Assembly (NCBI GenBank): GCA_002371625.1
Contig: DFFV01000057.1
Location: forward strand, 1-34,789
Source: Ruminococcus sp. UBA3767
GTDB lineage: Bacteria; Bacillota; Clostridia; Oscillospirales; Ruminococcaceae
Length of the DNA stretch: 34,789 nt
Direction: 5' to 3'
Shown: one piece after another, positions 8,061 through 16,501 of the stretch
Layout of the letters: every line of letters starts with the position of its first letter
How positions within the stretch are numbered: the stretch's first letter is position 1
The notes under the pieces: model-generated
The model's database searches: none
What the model was told of the DNA's origin: nothing
The model's input: only the letters and a program-made list of their open reading frames with translations
Position numbers and translations under genes: made by a program

Positions 8061-8100
8061 ACAGAGCAGCGGACGTTTGATGTCTGCTGCTCTGTTTATA
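8061..8100. terminator. Bidirectional terminator between sir2 and the MATE gene
   Basis: A 14-bp stem (acagagcagcggac 8061-8074 with gtctgctgctctgt 8082-8095, G-U pairs) has T-rich sequence on the plus side and A-rich sequence on the other. It lies between two convergent genes. Confidence 0.85.
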
Positions 8101-8115
8101 TTTATTATGGCTTTG

Positions 8116-9489
8116 TCAGCTGAATGCTTTCGCTGTTTTTGATTTTTGCGGCAGCTGCGCAGTGATGCCGAGCTTTTTGCGTGTTATATGGAAGTACGCT
8201 ATTGCGTTCATTGCAAGTGCGCCGAACCAAGCTGCTGTTTCTGCGATAGCTGTTGCCGTGAAGCCTGCGGACTTGATGAAGATGATTATCACGCCGACTC
8301 TCATAAGCATCTCAACTATCCCCGAACACATAGGGATAAGCGGATAGCCCATTGCCTGAACGCAGTTTCTGAACACGAAAAGGAAATCGACTGCGAAAAG
8401 TGTTGCGCCGCATATCCTGAAATACTTTGCTGCGATAGTTATCGGCTCATCGCCGTCAAGCAGGATGTTGCCAAGGAACTCGGGGAAGAACACCATCACC
8501 GAGCCAAGCACGAAATATGAAACGCTGGCGATAAGAATGCAAACGCACATTCCGTCCTTTATCCTGTTGTATTTCTTTGCGCCGTAGTTCTGGCTCGCAA
8601 AGGCGGACATTGTAAATCCTGCTGTGCAGGCAGGCTGCATGAACATATTGATAAATCTGCTGCAAGCCGAGTATGCAGATGTGTATGCAACGCCAAGCCC
8701 GTTTACGAAATACTGGACCGTCATACAGCCGATAGCAGTAATGGAATTCATAAGCGCCATAGGAATGCCGTTTTTGAGCAGCGATTTATCCAGCTTGAAA
8801 GAAAAGCTGAAATCGCTGCGCCTGAGCCTGAGGAATTCTATTTTTACCAGCTTGCGCAGGCAAACTACCGAGGAGATGACCTGCGAAAGAACAGTTGCCG
8901 CTGCTGCGCCCCATACGCCTGTTTTTAGAATGAATATAAAGAAGCTGTCCAGCAGGATATTTACAATAGTCGATATTATTATAGCGATAAGCGGAGTTTT
9001 GCTGTCGCCCAGTGCCCTGAGTATACCCGAGCACATATTGTAAAGCAGCGCTGTTGAAAGACCTGCAAATATGACCATTCCGTAGGAGAGGCTGTCAGCC
9101 ATGATGGTTTCATCTGTCTGCAAAAGCACCAGCACGCTTTTTAAAAATACAGTGCTCAGTGCTGTGAGAACAACTGCGATAACTGCGCAAAGGCGGATAG
9201 AAGCTGCAAGATACCTGCGCAGCTGTTTGTAGTCGCCTGCACCGAAGCTCTGCGCTGTAAGCACGTTGAAGCCGTTGGCAAGTCCCATTGAAAAGCCGAT
9301 TATCAGAAATGTGAGCGAGGAAATGTTGCCCACAGCTGCAAGCGCATTATCGCCAAGGCCTTTGCCGACTATCGCCGTATCGGCGACGGCATACACCTGC
9401 TGAAGCATATTGGTCATCAGCATCGGAAAAAAGAATGTGAGGATCAGCTTAGAGGTTTTTCCTTTTGTAAGATCATAAGTTTTTGTCAT
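8116..9489 (-). CDS. MATE family multidrug/sodium antiporter
   Basis: 457 aa, about 12 hydrophobic segments in two halves, and the N-terminal hallmark 'LTKGKTSKLILTFFFPMLMTNMLQQVYAVADTAIVGKGLGDNALAAVG' (NorM/DinF-like region). 'GFSMGLANGFNVLTAQSFGAGD' and 'SAFASQNYGAKKYNRIKDG' are the paired cytoplasmic motifs of the family. It exports cationic drugs or metabolites by cation exchange; the substrate cannot be read from sequence. The only start is ATG 9487-9489. The strong AGGAGG lies 27 nt upstream with a 5-bp hairpin between them (see the separate entry). It is divergent from the AraC gene at 9684, which may regulate it. Confidence 0.92.
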   Translation of the reverse strand: MTKTYDLTKGKTSKLILTFFFPMLMTNMLQQVYAVADTAIVGKGLGDNALAAVGNISSLTFLIIGFSMGLANGFNVLTAQSFGAGDYKQLRRYLAASIRLCAVIAVVLTALSTVFLKSVLVLLQTDETIMADSLSYGMVIFAGLSTALLYNMCSGILRALGDSKTPLIAIIISTIVNILLDSFFIFILKTGVWGAAAATVLSQVISSVVCLRKLVKIEFLRLRRSDFSFSFKLDKSLLKNGIPMALMNSITAIGCMTVQYFVNGLGVAYTSAYSACSRFINMFMQPACTAGFTMSAFASQNYGAKKYNRIKDGMCVCILIASVSYFVLGSVMVFFPEFLGNILLDGDEPITIAAKYFRICGATLFAVDFLFVFRNCVQAMGYPLIPMCSGIVEMLMRVGVIIIFIKSAGFTATAIAETAAWFGALAMNAIAYFHITRKKLGITAQLPQKSKTAKAFS

Positions 9490-9499
9490 AGCGGTTTTG

Positions 9500-9526
9500 C
9501 GTCCTGTGGGACGTTTCCTCCTTTCC
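9500..9526 (-). promoter_or_regulatory. Shine-Dalgarno separated from the MATE start by a hairpin
   Basis: On the minus strand the ribosome site AGGAGG (complement of 9517-9522) is 27 nt from the ATG. A perfect 5-bp hairpin (9500-9504 with 9509-9513, 4-nt loop) lies between them. No in-frame ATG, GTG or TTG exists closer. Folding the hairpin would reduce the effective spacing to about 13 nt. Confidence 0.5.
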
Positions 9527-9619
9527 TTGAAATGTGTTTTTTGTTTGTTGTTTACTTTCTGTTTTCTGCGTTCTACTTTCCTTACTGATTGAAATTATAA
9601 TCATTACTAAGAAAAACTT

Positions 9620-9664
9620 TATCAATTCCATTGCATTTTTATCAAAAATATGATACAATATCAA
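9620..9664 (+). promoter_or_regulatory. AraC-gene promoter with three phased TATCAA repeats
   Basis: The promoter is -35 TTGCAT (9631-9636), a 17-bp spacer and -10 TACAAT (9654-9659). TATCAA occurs at 9620-9625, 9640-9645 and 9659-9664, that is every 20 and 19 bp; copies 2 and 3 share TATCAAAAA. Phased direct repeats about two helical turns apart fit binding by an AraC-family protein, so autoregulation is plausible. For the divergent MATE gene a -10 TATAAT lies at 9594-9599 (minus), with TTGATA (the first repeat) 20 bp upstream. Confidence 0.55.
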
Positions 9665-9683
9665 AAAACAAAGGAGAATTGCC

Positions 9684-10448
9684 ATGAATACAAACCGAGA
9701 TCTGAATTACCGCTTGTTCGTGCAAAAGGAAACAGGCTTTACAAGGACCGATTTTCACAGTGAGTTCGGCAGATACAATGACATCGTTGAGGGCAATATA
9801 AATGCGCTCAAAGAGCATTTCAAGCGCCCACGCTCAGAGTTTTATGAGGGCAAGGGACAGCTTTCGGACGATCCGCTGAGAAATGTGATCTATCATCATG
9901 TGGTGTGCGTTGGTGTTGTGGCAAGGCTTTGTGTTGATGCGGGAATGGATATGAATGTTGCATACACGCTGAGCGATATTTACATCAAGCGAGCGGATGT
10001 TGCAAGGACTCCCGACGAGGTGCTTGATGTTATGGAGGAATTCCAGCTGGATTTTGCCGCAAGGATGAGGGAGATAAAAAAAGGCGGAATGATGAGCCTT
10101 CACGTTAAAAAAAGCGCAGATTACATCTATGAGCACCTGCACGAGAGCATCACGCTGGCAGACATTGCAAAGGCTGAGGGGATAAACCCGAGCTACCTTT
10201 CGAAGCTGTTTTCAAAAGAGCTTGGCATGGGCGTAAAGGATTACATAATAAAGGCGAAGATAGAAACCTCAAAAAATATACTGCGCTACTCGGATTTCTC
10301 GATACTGGATATTTCAATATCGCTGGGCTACTCCTCGCAGAGTGCTTTTACCAGCGCATTCAGGAAGGAAGTTGGCATGACGCCGAAAAAGTACCGTGAT
10401 ATGTATTATGACGGGAACACTTTTATTAAGGAGAGAAAAAATGGCTAA
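9684..10448 (+). CDS. AraC-family transcriptional regulator
   Basis: 254 aa. The C-terminal ~105 residues are a double helix-turn-helix: 'ITLADIAKAEGINPSYLSKLFSKELG' (first HTH) and 'ILDISISLGYSSQSAFTSAFRKEVGMTPKKYRDMY' (second HTH with the conserved F..xFRK..G.TPK.YR). The N-terminal ~140 residues lack a cupin or transmembrane segment and contain 'VVARLCVDAGMDMNVAYTLSDIYIKRAD'; the paralogue at 29072 has the same layout. The effector is unknown. The ribosome site aaaggag precedes ATG 9684. The stop TAA 10446-10448 overlaps the start of the response regulator by 8 nt, so the three regulators are probably co-translated. Confidence 0.9.
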   Translation: MNTNRDLNYRLFVQKETGFTRTDFHSEFGRYNDIVEGNINALKEHFKRPRSEFYEGKGQLSDDPLRNVIYHHVVCVGVVARLCVDAGMDMNVAYTLSDIYIKRADVARTPDEVLDVMEEFQLDFAARMREIKKGGMMSLHVKKSADYIYEHLHESITLADIAKAEGINPSYLSKLFSKELGMGVKDYIIKAKIETSKNILRYSDFSILDISISLGYSSQSAFTSAFRKEVGMTPKKYRDMYYDGNTFIKERKNG

Positions 10449-11154
10449 TCATTCTGATCCGGGCGCAAAGCTGCTTATTGTCGATGACGACAGGGAGCTT
10501 TCGTTTATTATAAAAAAGATGCTGGAAAGCTACGGCTACACGGTCACGCTGGCGAAAAGCTGCGATGAAGCCTTTGAGATACTTACCTCGGGAGGCTTTG
10601 ATCTTGTGCTGCTTGATGTAAATCTTCCCGACGGTACAGGTTTTGATATATGCAGGCAGCTGCGTGCGGCTTGCGATGTGCCTGTTATCTTCGCAAGTGC
10701 AAGAACGAGCGAGGACGACAGGGTGACGGGGTTTGACATTGGCGGAGATGATTATCTGCCAAAGCCTTACTCGATGAGAGAGCTGCTTTCAAGGGTGAAT
10801 GCGCTGCTCAGGCGCACATTTAAAAACAGCGGCAAGGAAAAGATAGTTTCCTTTGGCGATGTTCGGGTGAATATTACCGCAAGAACGGTAGAAAAGGACG
10901 GAAAAGCAGTTGCACTCTCGCTGAAGGAATTCGACCTGCTTTCATATCTGTGTGAACACGCAAACACGGCTGTTTCAAGGGACAAGCTGCTGGCAGGTGT
11001 CTGGGGAGCCTTCACGGAGGTAGAGCCTTCAACGGTGGCTGTGCATATCCGCTGGCTGAGAGAAAAGCTCGAAAAGAACGCTGCCGAGCCTGAATACATA
11101 AAGACAGTGCGCAAGGTAGGATATATGCTGGAGGTGAAAGGCGATGAGGTTTAA
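10441..11154 (+). CDS. OmpR/PhoB-family response regulator
   Basis: 237 aa from ATG 10441, which follows AAGGAG and is preferred to upstream in-frame starts inside the AraC gene. Receiver domain: acidic Asp15-Asp16, phospho-acceptor Asp59 in 'LVLLDVNLPDGTG', Ser86 and Lys108 in 'LPKPYS'. The C-terminal winged helix (~140-237) has 'LKEFDLLSYLCEHANTAVSRDKLL' and 'VAVHIRWLREKLE'. Its last 11 nt overlap the sensor kinase gene. Probable target: the 11-bp-phased TCTTAA repeat in front of the ABC operon (12281-12297). Confidence 0.94.
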   Translation: MANHSDPGAKLLIVDDDRELSFIIKKMLESYGYTVTLAKSCDEAFEILTSGGFDLVLLDVNLPDGTGFDICRQLRAACDVPVIFASARTSEDDRVTGFDIGGDDYLPKPYSMRELLSRVNALLRRTFKNSGKEKIVSFGDVRVNITARTVEKDGKAVALSLKEFDLLSYLCEHANTAVSRDKLLAGVWGAFTEVEPSTVAVHIRWLREKLEKNAAEPEYIKTVRKVGYMLEVKGDEV

Positions 11155-12286
11155 GCCGCTTATTGTGGGGGCACTGCTTTCGCTGGTGATAGTTGTAACA
11201 GCAGTGGTAATGACATTTCTCCCCGAAAGCAAAAGCCACGATGAGCTTTCGCAGATAGCCGTAATGGCAAACGAGATAAGCAACCTTTCGCAAAGCGATG
11301 AGATATCACAAAAAACGAGCGAGATAGCCGAGCTTTCAAGGCAGTGCGACAGGAAACTTAAAAACAGCACAGATCTGAGATATACTGCGATAGCTGTTAT
11401 TGCGGTGGTCATAGTGAACGGCGCTGTGATATATATATGGGTCGGCATCATCAAGCCTTTCAGAAAGCTGGAGAGGTATGCGGACAAGATAGCTGCGGGA
11501 GAATTTGATACAGCGCTCGATTACGAGCGGACAAACTATTTCGGTAAGTTCACCTGGGCATTTGATAATATGCGCCGTGAGATAATCAAGGCAAGGAGCT
11601 GTGAGAGGGAAGCGATCGAAAACAACAAAACCATGATAGCTACGCTTTCACACGATATAAAAACGCCTGTGGCTTCAATAAGCACATACACCGAGGCGCT
11701 CACCAACGGGCTTTATGACGGCAGGGATGAGATGTATGAATACCTCGGTGTCATCTCTAAAAAGTGCGCCGAGCTTACAGCGCTGACAAATGATATGCTC
11801 ACTCATGCAATAAGTGAGCTTGGTGCGCTGAAAATGCAGCCCGAGGAGACCGACCTTTACACCATTCTTTCTCAGGCGGTGGACGAATACGATCACGGCG
11901 GAAGCTCAAAGGTCATCAAGCCGATGTTTCCTGCGCAGGTTTTTGCGGACAGAAAAAGGCTTTTGCAGCTTGCAGGCAACCTTATCACAAATGCAAAGAA
12001 ATATGCAGGCGGCAGGCTTGATATAAGCATCACTAAAAAGGAAGGGCGGTTTGATATACATTTTTGCGATCATGGCGGAGGCGTTCCCGATGAGGAGCTG
12101 CCGTTTTTGTTCGATAAGTTTTACAGGGGCTCGGGCAGCAAGGAGCAAAGCGGTTCGGGACTCGGGCTTTATATAGTAAGGTATATTGCGCAGCAGTCAC
12201 ACGGTGATGCTTATGCGAAAAATAACGATAACGGGCTTGAGGTGATAGTATCGCTCCCTGTTTTTTCAGAAAACTCCAAGTCTTAA
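11144..12286 (+). CDS. Sensor histidine kinase
   Basis: 380 aa membrane kinase. TM1 is about 5-25, followed by a short ~55-residue extracellular segment, TM2 about 81-101, a HAMP linker 101-150, the H-box with phospho-acceptor His170 in 'ATLSHDIKTPVASIS', and a C-terminal ATPase with the N box 'NLITNAKKYAGG', G1 'DHGGGVPDE' and G2 'GSGLGLYIV'. The start at 11144 (GCGATGAGG) overlaps the response-regulator stop, so translation is coupled. The small outside loop suggests sensing in or near the membrane or with help from the ABC transporter, which is an inference from such four-gene modules. Confidence 0.93.
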   Translation: MRFKPLIVGALLSLVIVVTAVVMTFLPESKSHDELSQIAVMANEISNLSQSDEISQKTSEIAELSRQCDRKLKNSTDLRYTAIAVIAVVIVNGAVIYIWVGIIKPFRKLERYADKIAAGEFDTALDYERTNYFGKFTWAFDNMRREIIKARSCEREAIENNKTMIATLSHDIKTPVASISTYTEALTNGLYDGRDEMYEYLGVISKKCAELTALTNDMLTHAISELGALKMQPEETDLYTILSQAVDEYDHGGSSKVIKPMFPAQVFADRKRLLQLAGNLITNAKKYAGGRLDISITKKEGRFDIHFCDHGGGVPDEELPFLFDKFYRGSGSKEQSGSGLGLYIVRYIAQQSHGDAYAKNNDNGLEVIVSLPVFSENSKS

Positions 12287-12315
12287 AGATTTCTTAATCT
12301 TGGCTGTGGTATAGT
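12281..12315 (+). promoter_or_regulatory. Response-regulator-type direct repeat and -10 of the ABC operon
   Basis: TCTTAA occurs at 12281-12286 and again at 12292-12297, exactly 11 bp apart. A -10 TATAGT (12310-12315) follows, without a recognisable -35. Tandem 6-bp half-sites one helical turn apart next to a weak -35 are the usual layout for OmpR-type activation. The first copy contains the kinase stop codon. Confidence 0.65.
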
Positions 12316-12358
12316 TATTACAGAAGTTAAACAGCCAAAGAATAAAAAGGGGAAAGCT

Positions 12359-13120
12359 ATGAAAGAAACTATACTCAAAGCAAAAAAACTGTGTAAGTCA
12401 TTTGCCGCAAACGGTGTGCAGAACCATGTTCTGACGGGGATAGACCTTGATGTTTACAAGGGCGACCTTACCGTTGTTATGGGCGCATCAGGCTCGGGAA
12501 AATCCACGCTGCTCTATGCGCTCAGCGGTATGGACAGGGCAACATCGGGCGAGGTCATCTACGGGGAAAGGGACCTTGTCAAGCTCAGTGAAAAGGAGCT
12601 TACGCTGCTGCGAAGAAAAGACTTCGGGTTCGTGTTCCAGAAAATGCACCTTGTAAGCAACATGACCATGTTTGAAAATGTTGTTGTGCCAGCATATCTT
12701 GACAAGAATGTACCCTCAGCGCAGACTGACAAAAAGGCGAATGAGCTGTTTGAGCAGATGGGCATAAGCGAGATAAAAACGCACCTGCCATCGCAGTGCT
12801 CGGGCGGTGAGCAGCAAAGGTGTGCTATGATAAGGGCTGTGATAAGTGAGCCTGCGGTGCTGTTTGCAGATGAGCCGACAGGAGCACTTAACAAGCGCAA
12901 CACGATAGAGGTGCTTGACCTGCTGACTGCGCTCAACAGCAGAGGACAGTCGGTGTTTATGGTAACGCACGATGTCAGGGCAGCTGTCAGGGCGACAAGG
13001 CTGATATACATTGAGGACGGAACGATAAGCGGCGAGCTGACGCTTCCGCCTTATGAGCAGGACAAGGAAAAGAGCCGTGAAGCACAGGTCAATTCATGGC
13101 TGAACTCGATGAAGTGGTAA
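12359..13120 (+). CDS. ABC exporter ATP-binding protein (LolD/MacB/BceA-like)
   Basis: 253 aa ATPase with Walker A GASGSGKST, Q-loop 'FVFQKMHLV', signature 'CSGGEQQRCAMIRAV', Walker B 'AVLFADEPTGALN' and switch His in MVTHD. The MacB/LolD-type sequence around the signature groups it with ATPases that power FtsX-fold permeases. The start follows AAAAAGGGGAAAG. It is followed 13 bp later by the permease. The phased repeat in front suggests induction by the neighbouring two-component system. Confidence 0.93.
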   Translation: MKETILKAKKLCKSFAANGVQNHVLTGIDLDVYKGDLTVVMGASGSGKSTLLYALSGMDRATSGEVIYGERDLVKLSEKELTLLRRKDFGFVFQKMHLVSNMTMFENVVVPAYLDKNVPSAQTDKKANELFEQMGISEIKTHLPSQCSGGEQQRCAMIRAVISEPAVLFADEPTGALNKRNTIEVLDLLTALNSRGQSVFMVTHDVRAAVRATRLIYIEDGTISGELTLPPYEQDKEKSREAQVNSWLNSMKW

Positions 13121-13133
13121 AGGGGGCGAGCAG

Positions 13134-15485
13134 ATGAAGCCTGTACTTTACTTGCTTAAAAATAACATCAAATACAAGACCGGCGCATTCAAGAGCGTAA
13201 TTGTGCTGATGGCGATAATCGTTTTCTCGTTCTCCTGCTCGGTCAGCAATTCCAAAAACCTGAACGAGAGCCTTACAAGCTCGCTTGAGCATTACAGTGC
13301 AGGCGACCTGATAATGACTTTCAAGGGTAAGCAAGTGCCTGAGCGAGTGCTGCAGGGACTTGAAAAGAACGATAAGGTCGATAAGTTCCGTACTGATAAT
13401 ATGCTGTTTGTTGCAATGGACTGCTACTGTGACGGCAAGGAGCTTGAATTTGAAACGAGGCTTATCAAGCAGAAAAACGAGCTTAAGGTTTTCAAGGACG
13501 ACTTTGATGAGTTCTACGAACAGCCGCCCAAACTCAATGAGGGCGAGGTCTATGTTTCGTATTGCTTCAGCAAGCTGAATGACGTGAAAAAGGGAAGTGT
13601 GCTTGAGATACAGACCTCTCCCGACAGCCGTGAGAAGTTCAAGGTAGCAGGGTTCGTTGAAGACCCCATTTACGGCACGAGCCTTGTGGCTTATGAGAAT
13701 TTCTTTATCCACGAGAACGACTGGGAGCGCATAGCAAAGGGCGTTGACAGTGGCAGCGTGAATAATAACTATATTTATCATACGCAGATGCTGCATATAT
13801 TCAAATCAGGCGATGTAAAGGATTTCAAGCTGGTAAAAGAGCTTAACGATGAATGCGGACTTGTTGATGAGTCGATGCTTTATGTTACAAAAAGCGAGCT
13901 TATCACCTACACGCAGATCTATGCAGATGTAGGAACGAGCCTGTTGTATGTTTTTGTAGGACTGCTTGCAGTGGTAGTCGGGCTGATGATGCTCAACAGC
14001 ATAAATTCCACCGTTGAGATGCAGTATGTTGACCTTGGAATACTCAAATCGCAGGGCTTTACCGTTTGGCAGATACGTTTATCTTACATATTGCAGTATG
14101 TGACAGCACTGCTTGCGGGTACGATAATAGGGCTGGCAGTTTCGGTGCCTGTGCTTTCGGTAATGGGTAAGCTGTTTATGATGGTAACGGGTATCATGAC
14201 AGACTGCAGTATAGATCTTGTGCGCTGCGGTATGATCTCGCTGGTAATAATTGCAGTGTTTGTTCTGTTCATACTGCTTGCAACACGCAAGCTCGCTAAG
14301 ATATCTCCCGTAAATGCACTTAACAATGCGCACAAGGACGTTCATTTCACAGGCAGGCTGAATATGCCGATGAGGCAGCGCACACTCAGCGTTTCAATGT
14401 CGCTGCGTGCGCTGACTTCGGGACTGAGGCATTATGTTTTCGTATTCCTGATAACTGTACTTCTGATGTTCTTTATGGTGACTATCTTCAACCTTACAAG
14501 AGGTATCGACTTTGAGGAGCTGTTTGGCTACAACTGGTCGGATATCACGGTAAACCTGTTCAACGAGTTTGAAGAAGAAGATATGCAGCGTGTAAGAGAT
14601 AAGCTGACGGAGCTTGACCCCAAGGCTGAGGCGGATTTTGTAGCGTATACAGATAACATCATGGCTGACGATGTGCTATACGGCTCAAATGCCACGGATA
14701 ATCTGGAACGCTATTATAAGCCGATAAAGGGCAGACTTGCGAAATACGACAACGAGGTTATCGTTACAAAGATAGTTTCGCAGGAGCTTGAAAAGGGCAT
14801 AGGCGATACAATAACTGTCTCAAATTCGGGCAAGAAAGCAGACTACATGATAGTCGGTGTTATTCAGACCTCTGCGCAGTCGGGCAGGCTGTTCTGCATG
14901 ACGCTCGAAGGTGCTAAAAAGCTGGACATAAAGCCGTTAATTTCCAACGTTTATATTGATGACAAGGATAAGGCTGATGACGTTTCAGCTGAGCTTAACA
15001 AGCAGTTCGGCGACAGGCTTTTTGCAAAGAACGTAAAGAACAAGACGATCTATGACAACACGAAGGATCTTGTAAATGTATTCCTTGTGCTGATTGTTGT
15101 GATAGTTGTAGCTGTTTCAGCGATATTCCTGCTGGTTGCGGTTAGCCTTATCTGCAAGGTGACTTTCCTGCGAGAGCGCACCGATACGGGAATATTCAAG
15201 GCAACAGGCTTTACGACCGGTAACCTCAGAGCACAGTTCTCTATAAGGTTCCTTATAGTTGGCGTGCTTGGCTGCCTGTTAGGGACACTGATTGCAGTGT
15301 TTGCCACAAAGCCTTTGCTTTCAGCGCTGATGAGCATAGTTGGCATAACCGACTTTATGCACAGCCTGACGTTCATTGAGGTGCTTATACCTGCACTTGT
15401 GATAAGCGGCTGCTTTGCAGGCTTCTCGTATATGTCATCAAGAAGGATAAAAACAGTCAGCACCACAGAGCTGATATGTGAATGA
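13134..15485 (+). CDS. ABC transporter permease with two FtsX-type halves
   Basis: 783 aa, in two similar halves. An N-terminal TM near 21-40 is followed by an external domain of about 220 residues. TM groups near 263-290, 315-340 and 360-385 ('YVFVGLLAVVVGLMMLNSI', 'LQYVTALLAGTIIGLAVSV') come next, then a TM around 430-452, a second external domain to about 645, and three C-terminal TMs. This is the MacB/LolC/FtsX layout used for mechanotransmission or for antimicrobial-peptide defence. With the adjacent two-component genes it forms a sensing and export module; the compound handled is unknown. Confidence 0.9.
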   Translation: MKPVLYLLKNNIKYKTGAFKSVIVLMAIIVFSFSCSVSNSKNLNESLTSSLEHYSAGDLIMTFKGKQVPERVLQGLEKNDKVDKFRTDNMLFVAMDCYCDGKELEFETRLIKQKNELKVFKDDFDEFYEQPPKLNEGEVYVSYCFSKLNDVKKGSVLEIQTSPDSREKFKVAGFVEDPIYGTSLVAYENFFIHENDWERIAKGVDSGSVNNNYIYHTQMLHIFKSGDVKDFKLVKELNDECGLVDESMLYVTKSELITYTQIYADVGTSLLYVFVGLLAVVVGLMMLNSINSTVEMQYVDLGILKSQGFTVWQIRLSYILQYVTALLAGTIIGLAVSVPVLSVMGKLFMMVTGIMTDCSIDLVRCGMISLVIIAVFVLFILLATRKLAKISPVNALNNAHKDVHFTGRLNMPMRQRTLSVSMSLRALTSGLRHYVFVFLITVLLMFFMVTIFNLTRGIDFEELFGYNWSDITVNLFNEFEEEDMQRVRDKLTELDPKAEADFVAYTDNIMADDVLYGSNATDNLERYYKPIKGRLAKYDNEVIVTKIVSQELEKGIGDTITVSNSGKKADYMIVGVIQTSAQSGRLFCMTLEGAKKLDIKPLISNVYIDDKDKADDVSAELNKQFGDRLFAKNVKNKTIYDNTKDLVNVFLVLIVVIVVAVSAIFLLVAVSLICKVTFLRERTDTGIFKATGFTTGNLRAQFSIRFLIVGVLGCLLGTLIAVFATKPLLSALMSIVGITDFMHSLTFIEVLIPALVISGCFAGFSYMSSRRIKTVSTTELICE

Positions 15486-15500
15486 TACTACTCCAAAACA

Positions 15501-15539
15501 AAACCACCTTAGCAGTACTTTTACGGCTAAGGTGGTTTT
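15501..15539. terminator. Bidirectional terminator between the ABC operon and the zinc-ribbon operon
   Basis: A perfect 13-bp stem (aaaccaccttagc 15501-15513 with gctaaggtggttt 15526-15538) has T on one side and A on the other. It serves both convergent operons. Confidence 0.93.
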
Positions 15540-15554
15540 GGTCTGTCAAATAAT

Positions 15555-16484
15555 CTATCCGGGGAGTTGTGTTCCGAATTCTATCTTGTTCATCTCCTCA
15601 AGTGAAGGCGGCTCGGGATACTGACCTATCGGTGCTCCTGCTTCAGATGATGACCACTGAACGAAGCATGGCTCTTTTTCGTTGCTTTTGTCAAAGTGCA
15701 AATAAACATAGCTCTTATCATAGTCAAAGGTTATTGTTGTGTAAATACCTTTTTTTGTTAATGCTGTGTCTTTACCTGCAACTATCATTTCAAGCGGATC
15801 GGTCGAGTTTTTGTAATTCGCAACAGGAACAGGCTTATCGGTCACAAGTGCTTTTACAGCTTTTCCGTCTGCTATCATGTCAGATGCCTCAGTATTTAAA
15901 CGGGTATATATCTCCTTGGCGATCATGTTCGCCATATACTGATCGTTAGCCTTATCCTCTGTGATATCACTGCGGTGATAAGTGCCTGTTTTTCCGTCCA
16001 GCGACAGCTTCATTTCATCCTTTGAAATAGAAAGGATATCGATTTTTGAAAGTACAGCAGACTCAGTCTCAGAATTCTCACGGATAACCATTTTATCCTC
16101 GTTTTCGGGTATCGAATAATAGAGCGGCTCCGAACCGAATGAAATACTTCCGTCTTTTTTCGTTAAGCCCTTTGTGAACAATAATACCTCTTTATCCTTG
16201 GAGTCTGTAAAGACGTTGTTTCCGTCACTTTCCCAAACACCGAATACATATTCGCTTTTATCGAATGCACTGCCTTTCTCATCGCCTTTTTGCTCAGAGC
16301 TGTCCTTTTCGGATGTTTCTGGTGCCTCCGAGGAAAAAGTGATGCTTTTTTCGCTGCTCAGATCAGATGAAGATGAGCTTGTAGAAGCAGTGCTTTCGCT
16401 GCGCTTTGAACTGCTGTCTTCACAAGAGGTGATGCAGGCTGCAGCAAGTATTATTGATAAAACTAATGCAACTGTTTTTTTCAT
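15555..16484 (-). CDS. Lipoprotein of unknown function, last gene of the kinase/zinc-ribbon operon
   Basis: 309 aa. The signal MKKTVALVLSIILAAACITS ends with lipobox ITSC and Cys21, so the protein is lipid-anchored outside the membrane. A Ser/Glu-rich spacer (about 22-75) precedes a globular part that begins 'SEYVFGVWESDGNNVF' and continues with beta-strand patterns, like the lipocalin-type domain of the gene two upstream ('IIGKWAAVGDDV'). The ribosome site gggag precedes ATG 16484. It is 17 bp from the preceding gene. It may be the surface partner of the membrane proteins encoded before it. No enzyme motif is seen. Confidence 0.8.
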   Translation of the reverse strand: MKKTVALVLSIILAAACITSCEDSSSKRSESTASTSSSSSDLSSEKSITFSSEAPETSEKDSSEQKGDEKGSAFDKSEYVFGVWESDGNNVFTDSKDKEVLLFTKGLTKKDGSISFGSEPLYYSIPENEDKMVIRENSETESAVLSKIDILSISKDEMKLSLDGKTGTYHRSDITEDKANDQYMANMIAKEIYTRLNTEASDMIADGKAVKALVTDKPVPVANYKNSTDPLEMIVAGKDTALTKKGIYTTITFDYDKSYVYLHFDKSNEKEPCFVQWSSSEAGAPIGQYPEPPSLEEMNKIEFGTQLPG

Positions 16485-16501
16485 GTTAACTCTCCCTTGA
16501 T

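Noticed and set aside
13089..13796. 235-residue minus-strand frame across the permease gene
   Set aside because: Antisense of a real FtsX-type permease; no start signal.
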